A stretch of DNA of 64,000 nt from Mactromeris polynyma (lineage: Eukaryota > Mollusca > Bivalvia > Venerida > Mactridae): positions 3,720,001 through 3,784,000 of the forward strand of contig JASFXZ010000016.1 in the NCBI GenBank assembly GCA_032209605.1. The letters are read 5' to 3'. The notes under the pieces were generated by a model. It saw only the letters and a list, made by a program, of their open reading frames with translations, had not been told where the DNA came from and made no database searches. Each line of letters begins with the position of its first letter. Position 1 is the stretch's first letter. Position numbers and translations under genes: made by a program. Shown here one piece after another: positions 1 to 11,299 of the stretch.

Positions 1-1480
1 TATTAATTTTGTAAATGTGGCTTTCCCTGTGTATGCCACCATCCTTTGTCTTGTTCTGTTTAGTGAAGTTATTAATTTTGTAAATGTGGCCTTCCCTGTG
101 TGTGAGACCATCCTTGTCTATAGCTGTGCAGGGAAGCTATTAAGTTTGTAAATGTGGCCTTCCCTGTGTGTGAGATCATCATTTGTCTATAGCTGTGCAT
201 GGAAGCTATTAATTTGGTAAATGTGGCCTTCCCTGTGTGTGAGACCATCCTTTGTCTATAGCTGTGCAGGGAAGCTATTAATTTTGTAAATGTGGCCTTC
301 TCTGTGTATGTCACCATCCTTTGACTATAGCTGTGCAGGGAAGCTATTAATTTTGTAAATGTGGCCTTCTCTGTGTATGTCACCATCCTTTGACTATAGC
401 TGTGCAGGGAAGCTATTAATTTTGTAAATGTGGCCTTCCCTGTGTGTGAGACCATCCTTTGTCTATAGCTGTGCAGGGAAGCTATTAATTTTGTAAATGT
501 GGCCTTCTCTGTGTATGTCACCATCCTTTGTCTATAGCTGTGCAGGGAAGCTATTAATTTTGTAAATGTGGCCTTCTCTGTGTATGTCACCATCCTTTGA
601 CTATAGCTGTGCAGGGAAGCTATTAATTTTGTAAATGTGGCCTTCTCTGTGTATGTCACCATCCTTTGTCTATAGCTGTGCAGGGAAGCTATTAATTTTG
701 TAAATGTGGCCTTCTCTGTGTATGTCACCATCCTTTGACTATAGCTGTGCAGGGAAGCTATTAATTTTGTAAATGTGGCCTTCTCTGTGTATGTCACCAT
801 CCTTTGTCTATAGCTGTGCAGGGAAGCTATTAATTTTGTAAATGTGGCCTTCTCTGTGTATGTCACCATCCTTTGTCTATAGCTGTGCAGGGAAGCTATT
901 AATTTTGTAAATGTGGCTTCTCTGTGTATGTCACCATCCTTTGTCTATAGCTGTGCAGGGAAGCTATTAATTTTGTAAATGTGGCCTTCTCTGTGTATGT
1001 CATCATCCTTTGTCTATAGCTGTGCAGGGAAGCTATTAATTTTGTAAATGTGGCCTTCTCTGTGTATGTCACCATCCTTTGTCTATAGCTGTGCAGGGAA
1101 GCTATTAATTTTGTAAATGTGGCCTTCTCTGTGTATGTCACCATCCTTTGACTATAGCTGTGCAGGGAAGCTATTAAGTTTGTAAATGTGGCCTTCCCTG
1201 TGTGTGAGACCATCCTTTGCCTAGTTATGTGTAGGAAAGTTATTGATTTTGTAAATGTGGCCTTCCCTTTGTGTGTCACCATCCTTTGCCTAGTTATGTG
1301 TAGGAAAGTTATTGATTTTGTAAATGTGGCCTTCCCTGTGTGTGAGACCATCCTTTACCTAGTTCTGTGTAGCAAAGATATTGATTTTGTAAATGTGGCC
1401 TTCCCTGTGTGTGCGTGTGTCACCATCCTTTGTCCAGATCTGTGTAGGGAAGTTATTAATTTTGTAAAGGTGGCCTTCAT
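1..1480. repeat. 69-bp minisatellite, about 21 copies
   Basis: A unit of 69 bp with the core 'tattaattttgtaaatgtgg', then 'ccttctctgtgtatgtcacc', repeats from the window edge to about 1480, so the array continues to the left. Copies in the middle are almost identical; those after about 1200 are more diverged. Because 69 is a multiple of 3, one minus-strand frame stays open as a 23-residue repeat (starting MVTYTEKATF) until a 1-bp deletion near 918. I treat that open frame as a consequence of the period, not as a gene. Diverged copies at one edge and uniform copies inside are usual for a minisatellite growing by unequal exchange. Confidence 0.93.
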
Positions 1481-1877
1481 TGATCCACTTTTTGTTCACT
1501 TTTAAAATAGTTTTTTACATTATTTTAAAGACCATTAGTTTTATTAATATGACAACCACCATTATCCCTCATATCAAACAAGCTATTTTTTTTATTTGAA
1601 ATCTGTCTTCAGACAAATTAGGAATAGTTCACCATACATTGCAACATTAGATAAATATAAATTTATGCTGTTATTCAACAGAAATCAGGGATTCTAGAAT
1701 TTCACAAGAAATCATAATAATACACTATAATATTTATACTGTATTATCGGAATTACAAATGCAATACTATATGGGATATTAGGGCACTTTCCAGTGTACA
1801 TTTCAAGTTTTTTACTTTATCAGCAAACATGAAAACATGGATTTTTCATGGTCCATGAAACAATAATTTTGCTAATT

Positions 1878-2787
1878 CCGTAAAATTCAATAATAAGATC
1901 ACCCTAAAGACCCTTGAAAACTGGTCTTATATTGAGGTGGTCTTATTACTGAGGTTGAATAAAGTGCCAAACTGTGAAAATGGACTTGGGAATTGTGTTC
2001 TTAATATTAATGAGGTGGTCTTGATATTAATGAGGTGGTCTTGATATTAATGAGGTGGTCTTGATATTAATGAGGTGGTCTTGATATTAATGAGGTGGTG
2101 TTGATATTAATGAGGTGGTGTTGATATTAATGAGGTGGTGTTGATATTAATGAGGTGGTGTTGATATTAATGAGGTGGTGTTGATATTAATGAGGTGGTG
2201 TTGATATTAATGAGGTGGTGTTGATATTATGATATTAATGAGGTGGTGTTGATATTAATGAGGTGGTGTTGATATTAATGAGGTGGTGTTGATATTAATG
2301 AGGTGGTGTTGATATTAATGAGGTGGTGTTGATATTAATGAGGTGGTGTTGATATTAATGAGGTGGTGTTGATATTAATGAGGTGGTGTTGATATTAATG
2401 AGGTGGTGTTGATATTAATGAGGTGGTGTTGATATTAATGAGGTGGTCTTGATATTAATGAGGTGGTCTTGATATTAATGAGGTGGTCTTGATATTAATG
2501 AGGTGGTCTTGATATTAATGAGGTGGTCTTGATATTAATGAGGTGGTCTTGATATTAATGAGGTGGTCTTGATATTAATGAGGTGGTCTCAATATTAATG
2601 AGGTGGTCTTGATATTAATGAGGTGGTCTTGATATTAATGAGGTGGTCTTGATATTAATGAGGTGGTCTTGATATTAATGAGGTGGTCTTGATATTAATG
2701 AGGTGGTCTTGATATTAATGAGGTGGTCTTGATATTAATGAGGTGGTCTTGATATTAATGAGGTGGTCTTTAAGTGAGGTTTTACTG
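1878..2787. mobile_element. pogo-like MITE with a large internal expansion
   Basis: The two ends match the complete 153-bp element at 37882-38034: the left end carries 'aataataagatcaccc' and 'cccttgaaaactggtctta', the inside 'gtgaaaatggacttg', and the right end 'gaggttttactg'. Here the same element is about 910 bp long because the stretch before the right end has been multiplied into a 20-bp tandem array. The left terminus (ccgtaaaattc) has decayed relative to the expected cagtaaaacctc, so the target-site duplication cannot be read. The family name rests on the CAGTAAAACCTC terminus and the TA duplication seen in the other copy. Confidence 0.75.
2001..2770. repeat. 20-bp minisatellite, about 38 copies
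   Basis: The unit is 'ttgatattaatgaggtggt' plus C or G. Copies are almost perfect. One 9-bp insertion ('ttgatattatgatattaatg') lies near 2222-2240, and one variant unit ('ctcaatattaatg') lies near 2588. Units ending in C form a first block, units ending in G a second block (about 2100-2447) and C units a third. The array sits inside the expanded pogo-like MITE and its unit is recognisable in that MITE's single-copy sequence. Confidence 0.95.
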
Positions 2788-3548
2788 AACTACACTTTCA
2801 AAACAAACTGGTAAGAAACAATAGTGTTCTATAAACAATGTCCTTCCAAGGAAGCATTTTGAAAAAATAATGTAACAACCTCATAATTCATTAGGTACAC
2901 AAAAGTCATGTCCATTTTTCTTTTTCATTGTATTAATAAAAAACTGTGTCCTTTTTTGAAGTAATGTGGTTGTTGCTTAGCTATTCTTCAATGTCAATTT
3001 TTTTTAATTTACTCATTTTAATATTTTTTAATTTACTTCTCATGCCCAACATTTCTCCATTTTGCATGTAAAAGGGACAACCCATAGTATTTTGTCGTAT
3101 AAGATAATTTACCATTGAAAGATAATTCTTTCATTAAAATAATATTTTACAATATAATATTCCATTAAAGTAATGGAAAGAAAAATTGGGCGACAAATGT
3201 TAACAAGAGATGATTGTAAAACATTATGCCTCCTCATGGTTTTTTGTCAATGTCATATTTTGTACAATTGCATAAGCAAGTTTAAAGTACGCTGCACAAA
3301 TATACATGCTGGAAATGTTTTGTGGAAAAAATGTTAAAACAGGGTTTCGTGAATGCATAGTTTGATAAGTGCCATATTGGAAACAGTAACTACTAGTAAC
3401 AACAGGTTGTTCGTTAGCTGTAGGTAATGAAAGAGCCCATGTCATATATGCGATGAACTGCCCTTAAATTTTTATAGATAGTCATCATGTACAATAGAAG
3501 TCCACAATTGAGTCATACTGATCATTCCAATTAATAGGGTGTTTTAAA
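2788..3548. other. non-coding spacer, nothing recognised
   Basis: AT-rich sequence with short homopolymer runs between the expanded MITE and the Tc1 element. The only open frames are under 75 codons, without domain-like composition or flanking splice signals that I could connect to anything. It probably forms part of the first coding-region intron of the sacsin-like gene that starts at 5489 on the minus strand. Confidence 0.5.
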
Positions 3549-3550
3549 TA

Positions 3551-5146
3551 CACTGAGTACATTTAAAATCGCACACTTTCGAACCGACGATTTTTATATG
3601 TACTTAAATTGTGAGTATAATTTATGTTCTGTGATTTGAGTTTATAGACGCCATACTTTAAATCTACGGTTGAAAACTGGAACAATTCAAGGTCGTTAAA
3701 TATTCTCTACACGTGACCATCAAAAACACGTTTAGCACGTGATGACAATTTGCACGAAATAATCAAGGTAATTTTGGCGGTCTTTTGAATGACAGTGTAT
3801 AAATACACAGTAAAATCACAATGAAGGTAATTTCTCATTTGTGTGTCATTATACCAAGACTTAGTAATGATGACCGAAACCAGGCCATTGGGATGTTCCT
3901 TTCCTGAAATTCAAAAAACGCCATAGCAAGACGGTTAAGATGTCACCATACGACAATTTCCCGACTTATGGCTCGTTATCAGCATACTGGAGTGGTGCAG
4001 GACCGACCACAACCTGGCAGACCACGTGTTAAGACTCTACGAAAGGATATGCATCTGAGGGTGTCGCACCTGCGTAAGCGTTTCCTGCCCGCCACAACTT
4101 CAGTATATGCATCCATGGGTAAGTCTGATATCGAAAATGTTAAACCAATTCATAAACTTCGTTTTTTCTGCTTTATAAATAACAGTCATAGTTTTAGATT
4201 TTTATTAAGTTTGTTTCATTTTTAGGCCGAGTATACATCCAAACACAGTGCAAAGCCGTCTACGAGCTGCATGTTTGAAGGCAAGACGGCCCCACATGGC
4301 ACAGCGACTGACAGCTCGACATCAACGGGATAGACTTTGATCAGGGCAAGGACACATTTTTTCGGTTTATCAGGCGGAAGTGGGGAGCTATTCTGTTTGC
4401 AGACGAATCTAGGATTCAGCCGAGCCGCCCAGACGGAAGCAGGTGTGGCAACGTCGGCACTTATAAGCGATATACAGATGCGTGTATTATAGACTAACAG
4501 GTGGGGTGGTTGTTCTGTCCATTTCTTGGCAGGCGTTACACAGTTTCACAAAACTCCATTGGTAATTTTTGATAGAAATGCGAGTGCAAATCTCTATATT
4601 AACAATGTGTTGGCACAAGTGGTTGTGCCATTTTTTCAACAGAACTTTCCAAGGGGAGGTGGCATTTTGCAACATGATGGTGCCAGACCACACACAGACG
4701 TTGCGACACGTAACTTTCTGCAACAAAACGACATTCCTGTACTGGATTAGCCAGCGTTATCACCGGACATGTCACCAATAGAGCATGTTTGTGACATGCT
4801 CAAATGACGTGTTTATGGCCGTGAAAATCCCCCGGAAAATGTTGCTGCACTCCGCGAGGAACAATATCCCACAGAGGTGCATCACATCTATGCGTCAAAG
4901 ATGTCATGATTTGATTGCTGCTCTCGGAGGCTTAACACGATACTAATGATGTGAATTTCATTTACTGACAGTATGACTTTATGCATTCGTTTATGAATGA
5001 ACTGTTGATTGGGCGTTCATGATGTTTTTCACATTTGCTCATTAAAGGTTAAATTTACACTTTAGCGGCGTTTGGTTGTGATCTATTTTTTACGTTTGTA
5101 GATATTCAATAAAATCCAAAGTGTGCGTTTTTAAATGTACTCAGCG
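3551..5146 (+). mobile_element. Tc1-like DNA transposon (degenerate)
   Basis: The element is 1,596 bp long, a usual size for Tc1. It is flanked on both sides by a TA target duplication (3549-3550 and 5147-5148). The terminal inverted repeats are about 28 bp: the left begins 'cactgagtacatttaaaa' and the reverse complement of the right begins 'cgctgagtacatttaaaa', so they differ at only a few positions. The interior encodes a recognisable but broken transposase. The intact termini suggest it could have been mobilised in trans until fairly recently. Confidence 0.9.
3863..4946 (+). pseudogene. Tc1-family (DD34E) transposase pseudogene
   Basis: Fragments in several frames follow the order of a Tc1 transposase: a helix-turn-helix part (NAIARRLRCHHTTISRL, MARYQHTGVV, GRPRV), then RLRAACLKARRPHMAQRLTA, the first catalytic Asp in LFADESR, the second in QHDGARPHT, and the Glu in SPDMSPIEH. 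There are 34 residues between the second Asp and the Glu, the DD34E spacing of Tc1. It ends with the family-like GGLTRY before TAA. Breaks include in-frame stops (for example a TGA replacing a codon near 3905 and a TAG in place of Trp near 4748) and frameshifts near 4225 and 4330. About 107 bp at 4118-4224 looks like an intron or insertion, starting GTAAGT and ending TTTTTAG. Not functional as it stands. Confidence 0.88.
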
Positions 5147-5372
5147 TACAATTGACCTATGACATTGACCCTTCACCCCATGACTCCAAAATCATTAGGC
5201 TTCCTCTGCTACCAAAGATGAATGCGAGGACTAAGTTTGAGGATGATTGGTCACAGGGTTCTGACGTTACTGATAAATGAAAGGTTACGGACCAACCAAC
5301 ATGTGCAAACCAATATGCCCTCTCTTCTTCCCAGGGGGGCATAAAAAACAGTAAGCAATTTATTTTCATTAC

Positions 5373-5494
5373 CTTTAGAATCTGCCCTCCATCTGGATAT
5401 TCTGATAGGATTCCTTTGAGTTGTTTGATGAGAGGCGGTTGTTTCATAGAAGAGAAGCTTATCATAGCACTCGGTCCACCATCGCTCATACCAG
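5373..5494 (-). CDS. sacsin-like protein, first coding exon (partial gene)
   Basis: Read on the minus strand, a good acceptor (tattcttcacag) precedes a short 5' untranslated stretch and an ATG at 5489. The 39 codons that follow begin MSDGGPSAM, continue through QPPLIKQLKGILSEYPDGG and end QILK at a GTAATG donor in phase 0. This is the start of a sacsin-type Hsp90-like ATPase module: in the family 'EYPDGGQILK' is followed directly by the ATP-binding N-box ELIQNADDAGA, which must lie on the next exon. I do not find that exon between 1 and 5372, which holds a Tc1 element and minisatellites, so it lies left of the window or the locus is a remnant. It is distinct from the sacsin gene at 46.9-64 kb. 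Expression and completeness are unknown. Confidence 0.72.
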
Positions 5495-5510
5495 CTGTGA
5501 AGAATAAAGG

Positions 5511-5614
5511 CATACATGTTACTCTCCCAATTTCAGCGGGTCAGACTCCCGGATTTGACAGCCAACTCACGCTCTCCCAGCCGGGAGCCGCAATTTCCAG
5601 ATTTTCAAAGTAAA
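5511..5614. repeat. dispersed repeat, copy A
   Basis: About 100 bp containing 'gactcccggatttgacagcc' and 'gccgggagcc', ending 'attttcaaagtaaac'. It is closely similar to 43661-43759 in the same orientation. Two independent insertions of the same short element are the simplest reading. Copy A lies immediately 5' of the acceptor of the sacsin-like exon at 5494. Confidence 0.8.
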
Positions 5615-6360
5615 CAAAGATGTGATAGTTAATTAACATACTTATCACATGTCTATAATTATAAACAATTACTTTCTCAACAAATCTTAATGTACTGTGC
5701 ATATCTTAGCTAAATGAGCTAAGGATGTAATGTTGTCGCTTAAGTATGGATTAACACAATTCAAATGATCAATTATGGGAAAAGACAGAGAAAGTGAGAG
5801 GGAGAGAGAGGGAGAGAGACTCAGAGACAGAGATGCAGATGGACAGAGACAGAGAAGGCATATAGACAAGTAGGTGATTGCCATGGGGACAGAAATAATG
5901 GAACGAATATATTTGTCAGTATAATGTAGATTAATAAGCGTATTGCTTTTTCTTTATTACAATATTGATATTTCTAGATACTCTGATAGTACAACAATAA
6001 TTCATAAATGCAGTAATTTATAAGTGGATAAGGTCCCTTAAACGATGCCATTTGATATTAATTATAATGAATACATGTACATGTATATATATTGTCAATA
6101 TATATTGTCAGTCACCTGCACATAATTTGGCAAATTCTCATGCAATATTTATCTACCTCTACATAAACCTGTCATGTACACTATCAATATATTGACCTCA
6201 AACTTTGTTATCAAATGGAATATTGAATTATGATAATATTTGTGTATCATTTAGAGATACTGGCATGTACTTTCAGGTGAACCTTAAGGTATCTATCTGT
6301 CTATAAGATAACTAGGCCTTAACATCATTAAAAATTGTTTGTTTGACAGAACCATACCCA
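5615..6360. other. non-coding spacer with purine-rich tract
   Basis: Holds a GA-rich low-complexity tract (about 5783-5858, 'gagagggagagagagg'). The rest is AT-rich sequence without recognisable coding or RNA features. In gene terms it lies upstream of the sacsin-like first coding exon, so it may include a 5' untranslated exon or promoter that I cannot define. Confidence 0.5.
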
Positions 6361-6866
6361 AACAAGAAATATCTTGAAAAAAGATGGTCGGCGCAATTTG
6401 AAGGTTTAGGTTGTGCAACATAAAGAAGTGCCGAGATGTTACGATTACTGGTCACTCCAGATCCAAAATGGATTTCGGTATACATGTATTCATCGAAATT
6501 CAGTGGATTTTGGTGAATAGGTTAACGTACCCTTCATCGAAAGGTTAACCAATCCGCATCAAGGTAACAAACGTTCGGTTGAAGAGAAATTGCCTTGGTG
6601 GTTAACGTAAGATTTGATTGGTTTGTAACACAACACTGATATGCAAATAGCAAAACGATGTTTGTAACCTTGGCGCGGATTGGGCAACCTTTCGATAAAG
6701 GGTGTTACCTTACCCAAATCCACTGAATTTCGGTGAATTTACCAAAATCCATTTTGAATCTGGAGTGACCAGCAATAGTAACATCTCTGCGTTTTTTATG
6801 TTGCACAACATATCTTATGTAACCTTCAAATTGAGCCAACCATCTTTTTTCAAGATATTTCTTGTT
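6361..6866. mobile_element. MITE with long terminal inverted repeats (family C), copy 1
   Basis: The left arm, starting 'aacaagaaatatcttgaaaa' and running to about 6480, is the inverted complement of the right arm (about 6730-6866, ending 'caagatatttcttgtt'). Both arms carry 'ggtcactccagat'/'atctggagtgacc' and 'aaaatccat'-type segments. The middle contains 'atttgcatatcagtgt' in inverse orientation. A second, inverted and truncated copy lies at 29150-29605 in an ADAT1 intron. There is no coding capacity. Confidence 0.82.
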
Positions 6867-7566
6867 CATTTTTAGTTACAGTGAGTTTGACCACAGTGAA
6901 CCAAAATTCAGTTGCAACCTTCCTCGTTACCCAGGCTACCTATACAGCAAGTTTCATTACTACATCTCTGATTCCTATATATAGTTATTGTACGGAAACC
7001 TTTTTTTGGAAGCGCTGTTTCGGTACAACAGACATTTGTGAGTTACCAGAACAAGCACGCCTTTTCTCGATACATACCCACTGAAAGTAGTTCAGTGCAA
7101 ATGCAAATTATACGGAAATTTTTATTTCAACTATAGAAATACATAAAATGCAGGTAAAAATAACGATAATGCTGTTTAATCGTACCTACTTTTTCTTTTC
7201 TCTTTATTTTATACATGCTTGTTTTGAATTTTACCTATGCGTCGAAATACTTTATATTTCAATCATGTGTGAATACCTAGCAATTTTTGCACTATTTTTA
7301 GTAACATTGACTATAACCTTGAAGTTGTTGATCTGGAAAGCAATCCAAACCTTGGCATTCATGTAATCTATCTATATAAAACTAAGTTACAATCTGTAAT
7401 CAGCCTACCCAGCGACCAACGCCAATCTAATAACCAGGTTCGAAATTGAAAACCTGGTTAAAACAAACGGAGACCCGCCCGGATTGCTTCTTTTAGTGAA
7501 TGTGTATCTATTGTCGTGATATTACCATAGTTGACATTTGACATTAATTGTTGGCACACACTGGAC
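6867..7566. other. non-coding spacer
   Basis: AT-rich. Open frames of 67 and 72 codons (6881-7084 and 7148-7366) are hydrophobic but have no recognisable domain. I see nothing else that I can support. Confidence 0.5.
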
Positions 7567-7574
7567 ACCGTTTA

Positions 7575-8178
7575 TTGGAACACAGATCTACATCTACATT
7601 TATATGTTGGAACACAGATCTACATCTACATTTATATGTTGGAACACAGATCTACATCTACATGTATATGTTGGAACACAGATCTACATCTACATGTATA
7701 TGTTGGAACACAGATCTACATCTACATTTATATGTTGGAACACAGATCTACATCTACATGTATATGTTGGAACACAGATCTACATCTACATGTATATGTT
7801 GGAACACAGATCTACATCTACATGTATATGTTGGAACACAGATCTACATCTACATGTATATGTTGGAACACAGATCTACATCTACATGTATATGTTGGAA
7901 CACAGATCTACATCTACATTTATATGTTGGAACACAGATCTACATCTACATGTATATGTTGGAACACAGATCTACATCTACATTTATATGTTGGAACACA
8001 GATCTACATCTACATGTATATGTTGGAACACAGATCTACATCTACATTTATATGTTGGAACACAGATCTACATCTACATGTATATGTTGGAACACAGATC
8101 TACATCTACATTTATATGTTGGAACACAGATCTACATCTACATGTATATGTTGGAACACAGATCTACATCTACATGTG
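7575..8178. repeat. 32-bp minisatellite, about 19 copies
   Basis: The unit is 'ggaacacagatctacatcta' followed by 'catgtatatgtt'. The only common variation is catgtat versus catttat. Because 32 is not a multiple of 3 and the unit has no stop in any plus frame, all three frames stay open for more than 210 codons, each reading the same 32-residue cycle. I regard these frames as artefacts of the repeat. Confidence 0.95.
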
Positions 8179-8189
8179 TATGTTTTATA

Positions 8190-9933
8190 AAGTTGAATGA
8201 GCAAAATAAATATAATGTTTTTGTATAAGAGTTGTGCCATATATATACTATCCACATGTTTTTTCCAGCCCTTACATACACAGTCAAAGTTTAGGGTAAC
8301 CTACTATAACCGACAATCTTTCTAAACTGACATCAACACACTAATTGTCTCTTACGATGTCAGTTTACGAAGGTTTTACAGTATTTAAGGATTCTACGTC
8401 ATTTTTGTGTTATTTCAACTTTTACATTATGTCAATTTTGCCTAGTTTCAATAATTCACGGTAGACCAGGAGAATTTCAGAGTCGTATGCCCCATATTGA
8501 CCATCGTAGATATCCACGCCGTGATCATATGATCAATAGTGTTCAGCAAGAGCAAGGAAGTGACCGCCTACTAATGCGAAAATATAGATAGTATGCACAA
8601 CTCTGTCAATCAAAGATAGTTCAAAGTAAGCAACTGATTCCACTACAAAAAGCGATGTTTGGGGCTACAGGGGCATGTTCAATTTCGCTACCTAAAATTG
8701 TTGTACGTAAGCAGCGCCTCAAGGGTCAATTCCGTACAATATTTGTTGTGTTAATTTAACTTTTTTTCTATTTCATGAATTTCAATGTAGAAAACACTGA
8801 TGGGTATTACAAAGGTAACATGCAAAAGTGGATGTTATTAAAAAGACTTGACATGTATTCCTGACTAGCATCTCGTTTTGTTGCATTTGTTTATTTTTAT
8901 ACGCGTTTCCTAATTTCTAGGACAACGTGTATAAAACTGCGTCCTTTTGAGTACCGGTTGCTATGCGACTGTCTAGCGTAGGCCGCCTTCTTTCGTTTTG
9001 AAGTACACAAAGAAAAGAACATTGAGGACAACATGTCAAATTTTTACCACAGCCTGGCACAGGGGCTTCTCTCGAAAGTTAAGTATTTGCATTATTATAT
9101 AATTGCCTCAATGTATCATTTCACATGTTTAATGGGGTAGGCCTTAACATGATAAAAATAAACAACCTGTTTCTTTATAAAACGTTAGAAGTCTAAAACT
9201 AACTAGTTTTCACTCACTATTTATTTTCAAACATGTTATAAAAATATTTACAAAAACATATGTAAATACGACCCTTTTGTTCAAAGAGTTCGAAACCTAT
9301 AGAGGCGCACACGGACGCTTAACAAAAATATAACACCGCATGGCCTAAACCTGGCAAAAATATGTTTCGAGAGAAGCCACTATGATTTTCGCAGGTAACT
9401 AACTCGATAACTGATACGCAGAATGACTGAAGCAATTTACTCTGTCTGAAAATCAGATTTTTATTCAAAAAATAAAGTAGCTGTAACTTACCCATTGTTG
9501 CTGTCTTTCCTTTCCTCAATATTGTTTCCTCAGTACTAAATAATATATTTATACAAGTAATGTTCATTCACTAGCGCCCGGGAGCATTCTGATGACAATG
9601 CGGAATTAACTTCCAGTTTATTTCATTTAAGGCCAAGCTCAAGTTTTCAAGTGTAAGTATGGTCCGATATTCAACATCTAAAAGTCTAAACGAATGTTTC
9701 GAAAGTTATATGCAAAAATATAAATAGAAGCCGTTGTATTAAAAACAAGTTGTAATACTGAATCGTATTTTTATCGCAACATTAATAATGGAATACAACA
9801 TTGAATAATATACGCACAGCAAACTAATATTATTATGTGTCTCCTAATTTTCAGAAAATGCATGGGTATTTTTCGAAAATTATTGATTAGACACAGAATG
9901 ACTTATTCATACGTCAGATACTAGTGTCAACAC
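8190..9933. other. non-coding spacer
   Basis: No supportable gene. A short inverted similarity (ggcttctctcgaaa near 9063 and its complement near 9364) and AT-rich stretches are all I can point to. An 82-codon minus-strand frame (9319-9567) lacks domain-like features. Confidence 0.45.
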
Positions 9934-10341
9934 TAGCGGTTCCAAGGGTGGGAGGGGGGCGCACGCCCCCTAAAATTCCCCAACCTTACATATAGTTTAT
10001 GTATGTCTGATTATAAATACGAAAATATACAGATATCTTTAATTATAAGATTTTTCAAATAAGCGATTCTGATTTATTGTAGCATCATAATATAGTACAT
10101 TATATCATAATGAATGATGTACATGAACTTCAGTTATACATAGACAAAGTCGTGTTTTCTTACTCGTTCACTCCGCGGCTGCTAATGCGCTGTATTTAAT
10201 AAAGTCCTTCTGATGAATTGGTTTTACGTTCAATAACTTAAAAACAAAGAATAAAACATAATCGTTGCCGTTTTATAAACCAAAAAAATACCAAATACCC
10301 CCCCCCCCCCCCCTCTAAGACCAAATCCTGGATCGCCCCTG
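9934..10341. mobile_element. hAT-type MITE (probable)
   Basis: The left end reads 'tagcggttccaagg' and the reverse complement of the right end reads 'caggggcgatccagg', a terminus of the kind seen in hAT MITEs. Flanks 'gtcaacac' (9926-9933) and 'gtcaacgt' (10342-10349) agree at 6 of 8 positions, consistent with an aged 8-bp target duplication. G-rich (ggaggggggc) and C-rich (poly-C near 10300) tracts sit just inside opposite ends. There is no transposase reading frame. Confidence 0.55.
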
Positions 10342-10349
10342 GTCAACGT

Positions 10350-11290
10350 AAATTGAATATCAGGTGCGCATCTACCTAAACACGGTATCTTGCCGCAATC
10401 TTTTGTACATGTATCTGCTGTATGTAATAGATGGAGTATGAACTCACGAAGGTATCTAATTTAGTAATGTCGAATCGTTGCTTTGATTCACATGAGAGGC
10501 GGATTCAAACGGTATTGAACAAATAACAGAAATTTGAAAACAAATCGAGAAAAGAACTCGGACAATTGACAATTCTGAAATTGCGAATTTCAGTCATTTA
10601 TCGTGTAATGAACAAACATCTTATCTTATATCGTTGATTATGACGGCTCACCTTGCATCGTGTGGGCAGATAAATATCCTAGATTTCAGTACCAAATTGT
10701 AATATCCTTTAACAAGTCTTGGAGAGTTGCTAGTAAAACCCAAATGCACAGTTTCTTGTTTGCGTCAGTATTTATTGCATTTCGATACATTGCTACGTTA
10801 TGGCAATGTGATCTGAAACGATGAATGTGATGTTGACAGGTTTACCTGTATTTAGTTCAGTTGGTTTTTTGAAAATTATTTGATATAGTTTTGGCGGGCT
10901 TTTACCAGTATAAATATGCATGCATATGCATGTACTGTGTGACTGGATACGCACCTACATTTTCTAAAAATTGATACATGTGTAAAAGTCTATCTTGATT
11001 TTGCACGTTTTTCTAGTACATTGTGACACGTTGTGTGTTTCTGATTTCATTCCTGGAAAATTGAAATTCGGTCAATGCAAAAAGTAAGTTTGTACATAGA
11101 TCTACATAAGTCTCTAGACCTCGTAACTAATAACAAAATTAAGACAACATAGCGAGTTATCGAATATCTCAGAGTTATACGCACGTTGCAAAAATACGCA
11201 TCAGATTAATACCTGGTGGATAATACACGTTTTATTGTTTAAATGCTTATTTAGATATTAGTTTTATGTATAATTTGGCAAACACGTACG
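10350..11290. other. non-coding spacer
   Basis: No coding, RNA or repeat structure that I can support. Sequence composition is ordinary for this window. Confidence 0.4.
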
Positions 11291-11299
11291 CATCATATT

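Noticed and set aside
1..2787. CRISPR-like array
   Set aside because: Units follow each other without unique spacers; these are minisatellites in animal DNA.
7148..7420. 2A-like peptide of a non-LTR retrotransposon (DLESNPNLG)
   Set aside because: It resembles D-x-E-x-NPGP but lacks the NPGP core, and no reverse transcriptase frame follows.
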